DNA of 64,000 nucleotides. It comes from Pseudeuparius sepicola (lineage: Eukaryota > Arthropoda > Insecta > Coleoptera > Anthribidae). The stretch spans positions 6,859,153-6,923,152 of the forward strand of contig OY987305.1 of the NCBI GenBank assembly GCA_963920635.1. The letters are read 5' to 3'. Shown piece by piece: positions 33,756-45,260 of this stretch (within the stretch, counting starts at the first letter, position 1; every line of letters starts with the position of its first letter). The notes below the pieces were generated by a model. It ran no database searches. It had not been told where the DNA came from and worked only from the letters and a program-made list of their open reading frames with translations. The position numbers and the translations under genes are program-made.

Positions 33756-35229
33756 GTAAACATAAGCTACTAACACGCCCTATTAAAGTTGCGTTGCTCG
33801 ATAATAGATATAATTGTAGAGGAAGACATCTGAATCGTGTGGTAGGTTGTCTAAATACGTCTAAAATTAAAAGTGATGCGGCCAGTTTTCCTAAGACAAC
33901 ATTATTAATGAGCGTTGCGACACAAGTGTTAATCGCGCCTGAATTTTTCGGTTTCTATTTTAAAATTTCGCTACTTAAGTAACGAACATCTGCCTGTGTA
34001 GGTGGCTCGATATTTTTTAGTGGTGGCAATTTTTTTACAAAGAACAGATGTTGGTAGGTCGCGCTTGTTTTCAAGTAGATTTTTTATGTTTGTGAAGTAG
34101 TTGCCATATTTTAAATAAAATTAATTTAAGCTTCCAATAAACATGGAATTAATTGGCAGATCATGGCAACAATTTTATATTTTATTAATATATTTCATAA
34201 AATAGCGAAATGTTGGAATTTTACTCGGATATATTATCAAAATGATGTCATCCCAGACTCAACAAACGCTCATAAATTTTAATTGACGGATCGCCCCATT
34301 TTTGATATTTCCAAATTAATTCTATATAAAATTACCATGCCATATTTTTATTATTGTATTATGTTAACCTCGTTTCCTCATTTACTGACTAAAATATTGA
34401 ATCGGCATGGCTTTAATTTCTATATTGACCCTTCTAAACGTAGCTAACCGACAAAATATACAACGGAAAATAAATGCAAGAGATTGACATTTATTTGTCA
34501 AAAACATGTCGTCTGCGTGAAAATGAATTTGTTACACGATCGAAACACGGCAAAGGGATTGCCAAACGAAGCAATGTTATAAAGCATAAAAGTGCAAATT
34601 GTAGTCAACATGAAATATTAATCAACTGCATTGAGCTTATCCAAAAAAAAAGGTCCATTCAAATGGATGTTTAGGACATATTCTAAAACTGCAACGCGAA
34701 AATTATGAAGTTAAAAAATTCGCCGGCGCAAAGGCCAAATGGAAAAAGTTTCCCGCTTTGTTTTGTGCTCGTTCGATGTCAGGCTCAAACACTGTAAATT
34801 AAAAATGTATTAAATCAATTTTCGGTGAGGAGACAAAAGGAATTAATGTATATAATATGTCGCCCGCAATCCCTACTGAAAAAGATCTCGCGAAAGTTGG
34901 AATACCTAACTGTAAATTTTGTTGATATTTATTATAGCACTTACTAGGTATAGTTCAACCTGCTCTGCAATGATATCCGCAGGTTGTATTAGACCATGTA
35001 AGCTTATACTCTGGAACTAATTTATCGATTTAAAGGTAGGTGCATACGGTGACGCGATAAATAACAAAATAATTTTATGTTATATGAACCGCTGCTATAT
35101 ATCTTCTTAGTGTTACAATTAAGGCTCAGTCAGAATTTTTACTGCTTTCTCACATCGTAAAACTGTAACGACGTTAGTACAAACACCTCCGCTTACATAG
35201 TTTCTCATATCTTCCGCACTGCAACAATA
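33756..35229. other. no gene recognised
   Basis: Unassigned. A 66-codon frame at 34474-34674 has no recognisable motif. Confidence 0.45.
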
Positions 35230-35325
35230 TATCGAATCCAATCACCGAAAAATCTAATAATGTGTGGTGTCCCACAAGGGTCACCCTCGGGCCCATTCCT
35301 ATTCTCCGTTCAACCCGAACCCGAA
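35230..35325 (+). pseudogene. second LINE reverse-transcriptase scrap
   Basis: The plus strand reads NLIMCGVPQGSPSGPFLFSV (codons from 35251). CGVPQGSxxGPFLFS is RT motif 4 of non-LTR elements. Only ~30 codons are recognisable. It differs in sequence from the scrap at 33.6 kb, so it comes from another family or a distant copy. Confidence 0.6.
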
Positions 35326-35655
35326 TACCTTTTCGAACCCACACGTCCGTTAAGATAGAGGTAAAAGCGTGTGTAAAGATTTATAATATATATTTATTCG
35401 AAAACACTTACTCGCGACCCTGAAATTTATGATGCACTCTTGATACAGCTTTTAAAAACATCCTGTTATCCTGTGCATTACCACAGAATAACTAAAATTC
35501 TGTGGCATTACGTAGCAGCTACTCGGAATCGATTTCGACTTTTCCAATCGGCTTACCCATCGCATAGAATGGGTAAGAAATCCACGTTGAGATTCGCACG
35601 GAGAAACCGAAAAGCGGTATCGAGAGGAAAAGCTATTCCAGCTATTCTGAATCAT

Positions 35656-37476
35656 CCCAAGCAGCATTAAAGTTGCGGTAACTGAGATGGGAACTTTGAA
35701 TAAGTATTTATTACGTAATTATTACTTAAAAATAGACTTGTTAGTTTTTATTACTTATATTTAGAAAGTATGAGTAATTACGTAGTAATTATTACTACAA
35801 GTTGAAACTTTATGGTTTCAGTACTTCTAAGTGGTTTTTGAAGTATCTGGAACGGAATTGTTACTATGCAAAATTACGTTAAAGTCACGCTAACTCTAAA
35901 GTTATATTCAATGGTCACAATTACTTTGTTGTGTTACTTGTTTATCACTTTAAAGTTTTCATTACTTTATGGTAACGGTGAAAGTAACTTCTACATCTTA
36001 GCGACTTTAGAAATACCTCCAAAGTTACGGAACTATATAGTCATATTTAAAGTGAAATTAACTTTCGCGCTACTCGAGAAAACTACTGTATGGTAAGTTT
36101 TACTTCTCACTCCATTTTAAAATTACTAGAAAGTTCCAATTACTACAAAAAAATACTTTAAAGTAGGTAACTGTCACTTCTATAGGGACAAAAATGGAAA
36201 CTAAATTTAGTTCCTTACAATCGTTTGAAGGATTGGGTCGTTTTTGCGAAGTGATGAAAATGTCAGCCATTAGAAAGAAAAAAAATTATAGACACACATT
36301 CGCATTGTTTAGAAAATTAAAGCAGCAGTTGGATGAAACGAATCAAAACACGAGCACTTGTCTTCAATACAAAATTACAAAACGCTTCTCTTGAATGGCT
36401 ACAATTTTAAATATCAACATTTCGAATTATAGCACGAAACACACACCGGCTGAAAACAACACTCACATATAAAAATTATAGGTTAAAGTTCCAAATGGAA
36501 CCTAGTAGTAGCATTCGGAACTTAAACGGGGCTTCTGGAACTTTGAAGTTCTCTTGTAGTAATTGGGACTTTAGAGTTTAAAATATCTAAAACTAATTTT
36601 CGCCTTAAAGGTAGGAATTACCTTAAAGTGAAAAAAGTCTAGTTGCCGTTACTACCAGTTAAGTGGCAAAGCCTTCAAACACCCATTTTAAGGTAAATAA
36701 TACTTAGAAGTAATTACTGAAAGTTACGCCATATTTTCTTATAAAATGATAGACGCCATTAATATCAAATGTCAATTTCCTTTGGTATTTAAATAGTTAT
36801 TTCATCAAAATTGTCCCAAAAAAGAGAAAATTGAGCAAAAATTAACTAGTATAACTTATAGAAATATTAAAAAAGCATTTTTCAGCATTTTTAGGTAATT
36901 TCGCACATTTTCGTAATTTATCCTCCCGATAAAAAAATGTTAAAACATGCATTTTGAGAGGGCGCGTTGTTACTTTTCAATCTATCAACGTCATATTTGA
37001 CAGAAAATTTTCAATCGTTTTAGTTTCTTGAATCTAGCAACGAGAAATAAATCAGCAAATTAATACCTTTCTTATACCTACCACTATTCATAGATATAAG
37101 TTAAAAATAAATATTAGGTACTTCCATTTTCCACGGTTATTGAAAAATGACGGAAGATGCTGGGCTAGAATACTTTTTAATTATTTAGACAAAGACAAAG
37201 CGAGGACGCGAATGTAAAGGAGCAAACAAATCCAACACAGTAGCGGTGACCACGCCGCTACGTCTCCACCACGTTGCCGGAACGTAAACGCGTCGTAGCG
37301 GTGTAAGTTGCTAGGTGGTCGCCGTTACGTATCTATCACCCTCAAAATGTTCCCCATTTTGGTCGCAGGGACGTAATTGGAACGTAGTAAATACGTTCCT
37401 ATCAGTAGTAATCACAACTTTAAAGTTGCAAACAAAAGTCGCCGGAACGTAACGGCGACTAAAAATGCTGCTTGGG
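35656..37476. mobile_element. CCCAAGYAGCA-ended element, copy 1
   Basis: Starts CCCAAGCAGCATTAAAGTTG and ends with the complement of CCCAAGCAGCAT at 37476; AT lies outside both ends. The interior is full of variations of CTTTAAAGT and AATTACTAC-type words (about 35680-36730), with CCACGTTGCC/GGAACGTAA words near the right end (37230-37470). It shares AACTATATAGT with copy 3 in a matching context. No transposase recognised. Superfamily unassigned; CCC...GGG termini occur in piggyBac and some PIF-type elements, but the flanks are not TTAA. Confidence 0.75.
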
Positions 37477-37794
37477 ATATTTCTCTGCCGGGCCCCAGAA
37501 ACTTTCTAGCGACAAGCCCGGGTATGTTCGAAGGACCAAGATGGTCCCGCCTCGACCGAGTCCGAATCGGCAACGGCCTTGCGAGCTACTCCGCGGTGGG
37601 CTGGTCGCCGGGCGGCCGGCTGAAATCGAGTTGAATGGCCGACAGTGACCGACCGATTCGAATATTGTATTATTATACGGGACCTTCGGCGAAAAAAGGT
37701 ACGCCGCCTTCTTCCCTGCCGGTGGCCCTTGGGCCCTGGGCCGAGATAAACGTGCAGGTCCCGTTGGAAATGTTTGCACCACCAAACATTATAG
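37477..37794. other. GC-rich island
   Basis: Markedly GC-rich block in an AT-rich neighbourhood, with words such as GCCGGGCGGCCGGC and GGCCCTTGGGCCCTGGGC. Frames are open on both strands, which is expected from base composition alone. No known domain. It lies exactly between the CCCAAG copy 1 terminus and a hAT element. Confidence 0.6.
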
Positions 37795-37802
37795 CCTATA
37801 CC

Positions 37803-38916
37803 CAGGGGCGGATTAGAGCTATGTTGGGCCCTAGGCTAAATTTATTTAAGGACCCCTTGACCGGGGCCCACGGAAACTTGGGCCCCGCCTTGACCCTGAT
37901 AAAAAAATTAGGTAAAATTTTAAGTTCCGATAGTTTTTATCAACAATTTTATTTATTTTAGAAAAGGACGTATTCAAAAAAATTCTAATTTAACATTTAA
38001 CTTTATGTACTAAGAACAGAGCAGATACATAGCTAGTTATTATTAATTAAAACCTTTTTTCTGGCTTTTATACTTGCAAAGCTTGCCATATTTTTTTGTT
38101 TCTACATTATTAAGGATTCAGATTTTTGTTCTCAACAAATACTTCCAAAACAAAGGAAAAAATAATATCGGGAATTATGTATCTATCCAAAAGGCGAGAC
38201 CTAAAGAGCAAAAAAATCTGAAAAAAGCTAAAAAAAAAACGAAAACAAAAATGCATATACCTAGAGAACAAAAACTAAAAACAGGAAGCACGCAAATCCC
38301 CTAAGCTTAATTTTTCAAATTTCGGCAGAAAAAGATCAACCTACCTTCAACTTTTCGATAATTCACACGCATTTTGACATTTAGAATCAATATCATTGGT
38401 ATTATATAGTAGGTATTAGTGCCTTTTTTGAAAAAAAAAAACATTTATTTTTGGAATATTTTGCAACTTCGGCTTGCCTTGAAGCCTTTAATTTTGCAAT
38501 TTTTCTTTTTTTGCTCCACTTGGAACCGAGCTCATCTGAGGAACACCACTCATCGTTTTATTATTTTTAATTGCTTTGTTGTTACTGATAGGTCCTACTA
38601 AATTATCGTAACCTAACTTATGAAAGCACAGAGAATAGACTGAACCACAGAACATTAAACACGACTGAATCGATCGTCGGCAGCGGCGGCACTGGCGATA
38701 TGCTCGTATCTAGCGGTGACTAGACTAAATAGAGTACCCAACAACCTAGATGAAAAAATAAGGAGTGATGTTTTCTTTGTCTGAAATTTGCAATTGCAAA
38801 ATGTAAAACCTTTTCCAATTCTGAATTCCGATCAAAACATCAAAATAAGAACGGGCCCCTAAAGCCTTGGGCCCCTAGGCTATAGCCTACTCTGCCTATA
38901 GGGTAATCCGCCACTG
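37803..38916. mobile_element. hAT element with perfect 8-bp TSD
   Basis: Ends CAGGGGCGGATTAGAG and the complement of CAGTGGCGGATTACCC, with subterminal TTGGGCCCTAGGCTA-type words on both sides. The perfect duplication CCTATACC flanks it (37795-37802 and 38917-38924). The 1.1-kb interior is AT-rich with no transposase motif, so it is non-autonomous. The right duplication overlaps the first bases of the CCCAAG copy 2 terminus, so this hAT landed exactly at that element's edge. Confidence 0.92.
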
Positions 38917-39388
38917 CCTATACCCAAGTAGCAAAATAATTGCCTTATGAGACTGAACTATTTTCTAATGCTGAATTAAGGAGTATTTTATCATTTAATG
39001 CGTTTTTCTGCGACATTTTTGTGTTTGTAGAAAAACGTTTTTATAATAATGTCGTATAATCGTTTATACAACTCACATTATAAAAATAAAACTTGGTTTT
39101 GGCTTAAAATATTGTTTAACAGTTTTAAAGCGCATTCGTCCTCTTCAAAATCATTTTAAAAAAGTGTTTTAAGTGCTTTATAGTGTTTATATTGTTTCTG
39201 TATAACACATTCAATTTCTGCGTTAAAAACAATTTTGTAAAAGTTATATACAAGCTGTATAAAGGCTTTGTATGAAGATTTAAAAAACACCTTTTTAAGA
39301 CAAAGATAAAAGCTTTATAAAATAAGTATAAAACTGTTTTTCTTGAAATCGGCATTAAAATGTCCCAAAATCGTCATTAAAAGCACAG

Positions 39389-39425
39389 AAATCGTACAAT
39401 AATGTAGCCCATTATTGTACGATTT
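39389..39425. other. perfect 16-bp hairpin
   Basis: AAATCGTACAATAATG, a 5-base loop, then the exact complement. Followed by a T-run. No evidence of transcription; it may be a byproduct of the palindromic repeats around it. Confidence 0.8.
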
Positions 39426-39818
39426 TTTCAATAAGTAGGCCTTGGCGAGATGTAAACATCAAACGTCAGACGTGGAGAAATCGCCCGTCAAAAGTGACCA
39501 AATATTCAAAACCCGGCCGATAAAGGCCCATTTAACTTTTCGTACACATTGCGAAATTGTTTCCTATAGAAGCGCAATCCTTCAGTCTACATATTTTAGT
39601 AAATTTGAATATCAATAGATTTCTTGTGTAGGCTGCACAAGAAGCAGCAGTTTGGTTTTTCTGTTTGAAGGTGCCGTACGTCATTATACTTGTCCTAGGT
39701 AGAGCGATCGGTAAAGTCAAGCAACGCCGCGCGTAGTCGGTTCGTGGACGGGTGATCCCTTATTATTATTTTCTTTCCTAATAAAACATTTTTTTTCCGA
39801 TTTCAAAAAAAATATAAT

Positions 39819-39939
39819 ATGTACCTCGGCACTGAAGTTCTTTTTATGACTCATGTGGTTTATTTGCCTCGGCCAGAGGCCTCAGCAACTAAACTCCACA
39901 TGAGTCATAAAAAGTTGAACTTCAGTGCCTTGGTACATA
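39819..39939. repeat. 120-bp foldback hairpin
   Basis: Arms of ~45 bp: ATGTACCTCGGCACTGAAGT and its complement (ACTTCAGTGCCTTGGTACAT). The inner parts share ATGACTCATGTGG. The loop is about 30 bp. A small MITE-like unit inside the larger element. Confidence 0.88.
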
Positions 39940-41496
39940 AATAACTATTATTGTCTACCTATAAAGGCTTCGCTTACTTTGTTATAAATACATTATAGAA
40001 CAAATTAGTAGTATTTTGGAGGAACTCATTACAGTTTGTACGCTATAAATACGAAATAAAATATTTTTATAACTGGTGTATAAATACCTACGTTTGCACT
40101 ATTGTAGAAAGCTTAAAGAACTAAATTGTCACAAATTTCCGCATTAGAAATTTTTTCTTAACCTCATAATAAGTAGGTAAAGCATTTTATTTTAATATCC
40201 TAACTCATGAATAAATATGGCTTTATCACCCTGGAAAAGAACAAAAAGGAGTGGGCATTTCAAAAGAAATGTAAAAAGAAATATCTGTAAATTTTAGAAA
40301 ATTGTACTTTTGGTGAAGGTATGCTTTTAAGATTTATCTGAATATTATTTAGCTGGCCAGAAATAAGAGGACAATAGTGGTCTTGATAATGAAATTCGAG
40401 ATGAAATAGCTGTAGTTGATGAAAGTCAGATTGATTCTTATGACAATAATAGTACCAGATACTAAAATTACTCATCAGGACAGAAGTTCTGACCAAGAAA
40501 AGACACGGCTCTGATCCTTTATCAGACACAGATGAAGATGTTGATAGTAGATATGGCCGAAGAAGGTATATCATCATAAATTTTGATTCCGAAATAATAG
40601 GAAAACTAAAATAAAAAAACAAATAAAGATATAGGCCACGACTTATAATAAAAATCATTCGTTTGACGAAACTAAAAATCTCACCCAAGACTAAGCACCT
40701 TTAGAATTTGAATACAATTTAGAGGTTATGTCTCATACAGCATACAAATGCAGCACAAAATAAGTGATTAATTGTAAAGTGCAGCTTCGAGAAACTATGC
40801 GACCGTTCTGTTTCTTAAAGATGCTTGCTGCTTCCCTACACGATACTCACCATACTCACAGAAAGCTGATATATATCTACGCGGTTGCCAAATAGGGTTT
40901 TTTTGACTTCAGCGAGCGATAACCAATAATAACCGAATTGCCTAAACGTGTTTGGTATATTTACTGTTTACTGGTTACTAATGTCATTCGCCTAAAATCG
41001 ACTTAAATGCCAAATTAAAAATCTTACATGATTATTACAAGTAAAAAAAGGTAAAAAAACACTAAATACTAAATTTGACAACCTCTGAAATGAATAAAAT
41101 CTCGGGCTGCTGTTTGTTTGAAAAATAGTTTTATAGTGCAACTAAAAACAACTCTATTAAACAATAAAGTTCTATAGAGTTTCTTATAAATTTAAATCAT
41201 TTTATAACGTTTTTATTGACAACTAATTGTCGTATTACTGAACGCCATGTTTATTTGCGGGGTTAAGCATTTTCCAGTGGCCGCCATTGTTGTTAATTGC
41301 AAATTAACACAATAAATATACTTTTTATAAATATATAAGGTATTATATTTGATTTATAGATCACTAAAAGTTACTTCCGATCAAAAATAATACCTTCGAA
41401 AAATATTTATATATTTTAATATTTTTATCAGTTCCGCTAATTAATGGCTAATTTAAGGCGCGTCTATTTTTTAATACAAACATATATATATATGTA

Positions 41497-43168
41497 CAGT
41501 GTGTCCCACTTAAGGACTGACCACCCCTGTAAAATATTTATTTATAGCTCGATGTTCATAAACTTTTTTTTGTTGCATAGAGCTTCAAAAATGGCATCAA
41601 ACACATAATTCAGGTGCCTCGTGCGTTGAAGTCATGGCCCACTGAGACGGTGTTTTAGTGCTGAAATTTCGAGAAATACTATTATGGATTTTTTTAGAGG
41701 AAAATTAATGCCAGATTCTTATTCAGCGTTGGTCGAAACCCAAATGTACCATTTTGCATTACCATAGCTCTACAGGGTGTTTCAAAATTTTTAGTGTCCC
41801 ACTTAATTAGTGTACCCCTATAAAATTTTTATTTTTAGCTCGATTTTCATAAACTTTTTTTGTTGGATAGAGCTTCAAAAATGGCATTAAATGCATAATT
41901 CAGGTACCTCGTGCCTTAAATTCATGGCCCACTGAGATGGTGTTTTAGTGCTGAAATTTCGAAAAGTACTATTAGGGATTTTTTTAGAGGAAAATCAATG
42001 CCGGATTCTTATTCAGCGTTGTTCGAAACCCAAATGTACCAATCTGCATTACCATAGCTCTACAGGGTGTTTCAAAATTTTTAGTGTCCCACTTAATTAG
42101 TGAACCCCTGTAAAATTTTTATTTTTAGCTCGATTTCATAAACTTTTTTTTGTTGGACAGAGCTTCAATAATGGCATTAAATGCATAATTCAGGTGCCTC
42201 GTGCGTTACATTCATGGCCCACTGAGACGAAGTTTTAGTGCTGAAATTTCGAGAAGTACCTACTATTAGGGGCTTTTTTAGAGAAAAATTAATGCTAGAA
42301 TTTTATTCAACGTTTACCCAAACTTACCAATTTGCATTAGAAAATGGAGGACTAATTGAAATGACTGAAATTTGAGTTTATGTTATGTTGTGTTGTTTAT
42401 TCATGTATTTGATGATGATTAAATAAAAATTTTGTTCGCTAATAAATTTTTGAAAGAATATGAGTTCCTCACGAATATTTTAGTGACCAACTTACCAGAA
42501 ATTAACAAAATTAATTACAAATTAACACGTTTTTTTGGAACCTCTCACTGCATATAAGAATCCGGCCTTACTTTTTCTTTTAATTTTTTTGGAACACCCT
42601 GTAGAGCTACGGTAATGCAAATTAGTACGTTTGGGTTTCCAACAACGCTGAACAAGAAACCGGCATTAATTTTCCTCTAAAAAATCCTTAATTGTACTTC
42701 TCGAAATTTCAGCAATAAAACACCGTCTCAGTGGGCCATGAATTTAACACACGAGGCACCTGTATTATGCATTTAATGCCATTTTTAAAGCTCTACCCAA
42801 CAAAAAAAAGTTTATGAAAATCGAGTTATAAATAAAAATTGTAGGGGGTAGTCAGCCCTTAAGTGTGGCAATAAAAATTTTGAAACCCCCTGTACAGCTA
42901 CGGCAATGCAAATTGGTACGTTTGGGTTTCGAACAATGCTAAATAAGAATCTGGCATTAATTTTCCTCTAAAAAAATCCCTAATAGTACTTCTCGAAATT
43001 TCAGCACTAAAACACCGTCTCAGTGGGCCATGACTTTAACGCACGAGGCACCTGAATTATATGTTTGATGCCATTTTTGAAGCTCTATCCAAGAAATAAA
43101 AGTTTATGAAAATCGAGCTATAAATAAAAATTTTACAGGGGTGGTCAGTCCTTAAGTGGGACACACTG
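41497..43168. mobile_element. foldback built from tandem ~290-bp units
   Basis: The left end CAGTGTGTCCCACTTAAGGA and its exact complement at the right end are flanked by TA (41495-41496 and 43169-43170). Each side is made of repeated units beginning CAGGGTGTTTCAAAATTTTT or the outer variant: starts at 41497, 41773 and 42063 on the left, and about 42590 and 42894 inverted on the right. Every unit holds GGCCCACTGAGAYG and CTGAAATTTCGARAA. A unique spacer (42350-42590) lies in the centre. The unit boundaries themselves look like transposon ends, as if elements had stacked end to end. Confidence 0.92.
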
Positions 43169-44349
43169 TATATATATTTTCAGAAAATTTTGCTGCTTAG
43201 GACAATTCCTACTGCTAGTGCCCAACAAATCGTAAGATTTATTATATATTTTTGCTAACATAAATTTCCTTATGATGGCGATGGTCTGTTTATAAGTTCA
43301 GCTTTTCGAATCAGTACCAACGAGTCCTTAGAATTCTTATTTCTCTACCTTATATGAACTTTACCCGATATTTTTGTTGTAAGTTGCGTCACAAAAGAAA
43401 TAAAATATCGTATAAAATTTTGTACTTGTATATGTAGAGGGCGCTGAACAGACACATTTTATCACTCTTATAAAATAGGTATAGGAGCGCTAAAAAATAT
43501 ATTTGTAAAGCGCATATTTGGATAGGTTGTAATAATAGTTTCATAGACACACTTATAAAATAGTTTTTTAACTATTACATAAAGATATTCTATTGAGATG
43601 ATACAGCCAGGCCAGGTATAACAATATGTTAAAAGAACCGAAAGATTTTATAACTTGGGCCTTTTTTGGTTGTATACGTATTGTATTAGACCTGTAAAGG
43701 GCACTATAGGATTTTCATTGTTCTATTAGATATGTTATATAGCATTTCTTAGAACCCTTATAAAACTGATTTTGCTACTTGGGTAGGTTACCCATTTTTT
43801 AGACATATAACTAGAGCATATAAAACAACAAGTACAGACCTCGGAGCGCCACCAACTTGAGGAGTGCCCAGTTGTGGCCGTGCTGAAACCACGGCAGGCT
43901 TACAAGCGCCTATACACAATACTCCATTTATTAAAGCCTGGTTTACAAATGAAAGTTTTCGTCCAACAAATCCCCCAAATAAATCTTACCAGCTATTTCA
44001 GTTTTTTTAGAAATTGAAATTTGACTAAAAGTATTTATACCAACAGGTTGAACGAAGCATTTTCCGTTATAATATCTTATAAAGAATCTAGTGCGACTGT
44101 TAGACCGGGGACGAAGGGATGCATTTTTGCGATACATTTCAACAAAATTAAAACTTCTAATTTTTCCGCTTATTACAAATAATGATCGAGGTTTGTTTGT
44201 CTTGCTATCGGGAATTTTCACAGTTATGATAGAATCCATGTCGTCAATATTATTTAATGGTAATTTCTGTAACTCGTCTCTGCGGCATGTTCCTGCAATG
44301 CCAAATACTGCAACTATCTATAACAATACACAAGTAAGTAGGTATAAAG

Positions 44350-44585
44350 TTAAAAATCGGCCAAGTGCGAGTCGAACTCGCACACGAAGGGTTCCGTACC
44401 ACCGTACACCGTACAATATATTTAACACTACATATTTTTAAAAAACACTTTAGTAAAAATAAAAAAAGAAATAAAAAAGCTTGCCCCAGAGCGTGGTTTC
44501 GAACGCCGGACCTCTGGGTTACGAGCTCCCACTGAGCTACTTCGCTTCTTGAGAAATGCTCGATTGGATTAGTTAGCCGTGTCAT
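44350..44585 (-). repeat. tRNA-derived SINE-like unit
   Basis: The minus strand begins near 44560 with a tRNA-like head: TAGCTCAGTGGGAGC is an A-box/D-arm (GCTC pairs with GAGC), and GGCGTTCGAAACC is a B-box/T-loop. After an A/T-rich linker it ends with GGTACGGAACCCTTCGTGTG and TCGACTCGCACTTGGCCGAT followed by TTTTTA. From memory, this last block is a motif common in insect repeats, but I cannot verify the family. It is not a functional tRNA: the anticodon stem does not pair. Confidence 0.68.
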
Positions 44586-44929
44586 CATTCTTAACTTCTT
44601 AACAAAAATCGAAACTATTATATTAACTTTATTTTACTTTTATTATTTGTTGTTATAGCGGCAATACACACTCTGAAAAGTTCAAGTGTCTACCTATTAC
44701 GATTCAAAAGATACAGCCGTATAAGGCATAGTTGGTGTCCCGTGGGCTTTTTTAAATATTCTAGGAGATTTTACATAAAAATACAGCGCGCCCGTACCCG
44801 AAAAAGTCACACATGGAATAACAGATGGGCCTCTGAGCCCCCAAAGTCCAAAATCGGTAGGAAATTTGGAAATTCTCCACAACAAAACAATACCAAATGT
44901 CAGTCTATGTTTACGAATACGTATCGGGG

Positions 44930-45260
44930 GGCGGGGCTTGCGCCTCGGCTACGATGTATACAGTGTGATCCCGGGGACCTCGCCAAATCGCGAAAAAAAG
45001 GGGGCCCAAACGGCCGAACGGCTTTTTCGATCGGGGTGCCCTCTGGCAGGCGAGAGGCCCGTATCCTTCGGCGGCCCTACGCGAAAATTGAACCCGACCG
45101 GCGCTCCCCCTTCCAATCGCTAGCCATTTTTCCCGAAAAAAACGGGAAAAAAATTCCGGGGGCCGATCGGCTCTCCCGATTCGGACGCCCTTCAATAGGG
45201 TTGTTCCCCTAAATTTGGGCTCGAAATATCGAAAACTGCGTCCTGTAGACGAGAGCATAG
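44930..45260. other. GC-rich island with open frames in several phases
   Basis: Dense in CCGG, CGATCGG and GGGCCC words and open for >100 codons on both strands. Overlapping frames at this GC content are not evidence of a gene, and none shows a known domain. Contrasts sharply with the AT-rich flanks and lies within the 1.5-kb insertion. Confidence 0.55.

Larger units (their letters stand above)
38923..43783. mobile_element. CCCAAGYAGCA-ended element, copy 2
   Basis: Starts CCCAAGTAGCAAAATAA and ends with the complement of CCCAAGTAGCAAAAT at 43783; TA lies outside both ends. Both subterminal regions (38950-39340 and 43400-43780) repeat TTATAAAA-type words, a different word from copy 1. The interior holds a hairpin (39389-39425), a small foldback (39819-39939), a degenerate region around 40260-40690 and a 1.7-kb foldback (41497-43168). 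No clear transposase. Confidence 0.7.

Noticed and set aside
37377..37961. Open frames of 85-108 codons around the GC-rich island
   Set aside because: Same composition effect, and they run across element boundaries (CCCAAG end, hAT end).
40260..40690. A 142-codon minus-strand frame and, on the plus strand, broken readings such as DSDPLSDTDEDVDS
   Set aside because: The minus frame is hydrophobic and A/T-driven. The plus reading looks like an acidic N-terminal region of a decayed transposase but changes frame repeatedly and has no diagnostic motif.
44475..44560. tRNA gene on the minus strand
   Set aside because: A-box and B-box are present but the anticodon stem does not pair and a retroelement-like tail follows; treated as a SINE head.
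44742..45258. Long overlapping open frames on both strands (up to 156 codons)
   Set aside because: They lie in a GC-rich island where stops are rare in every frame, show no domain and overlap each other; not called as genes.
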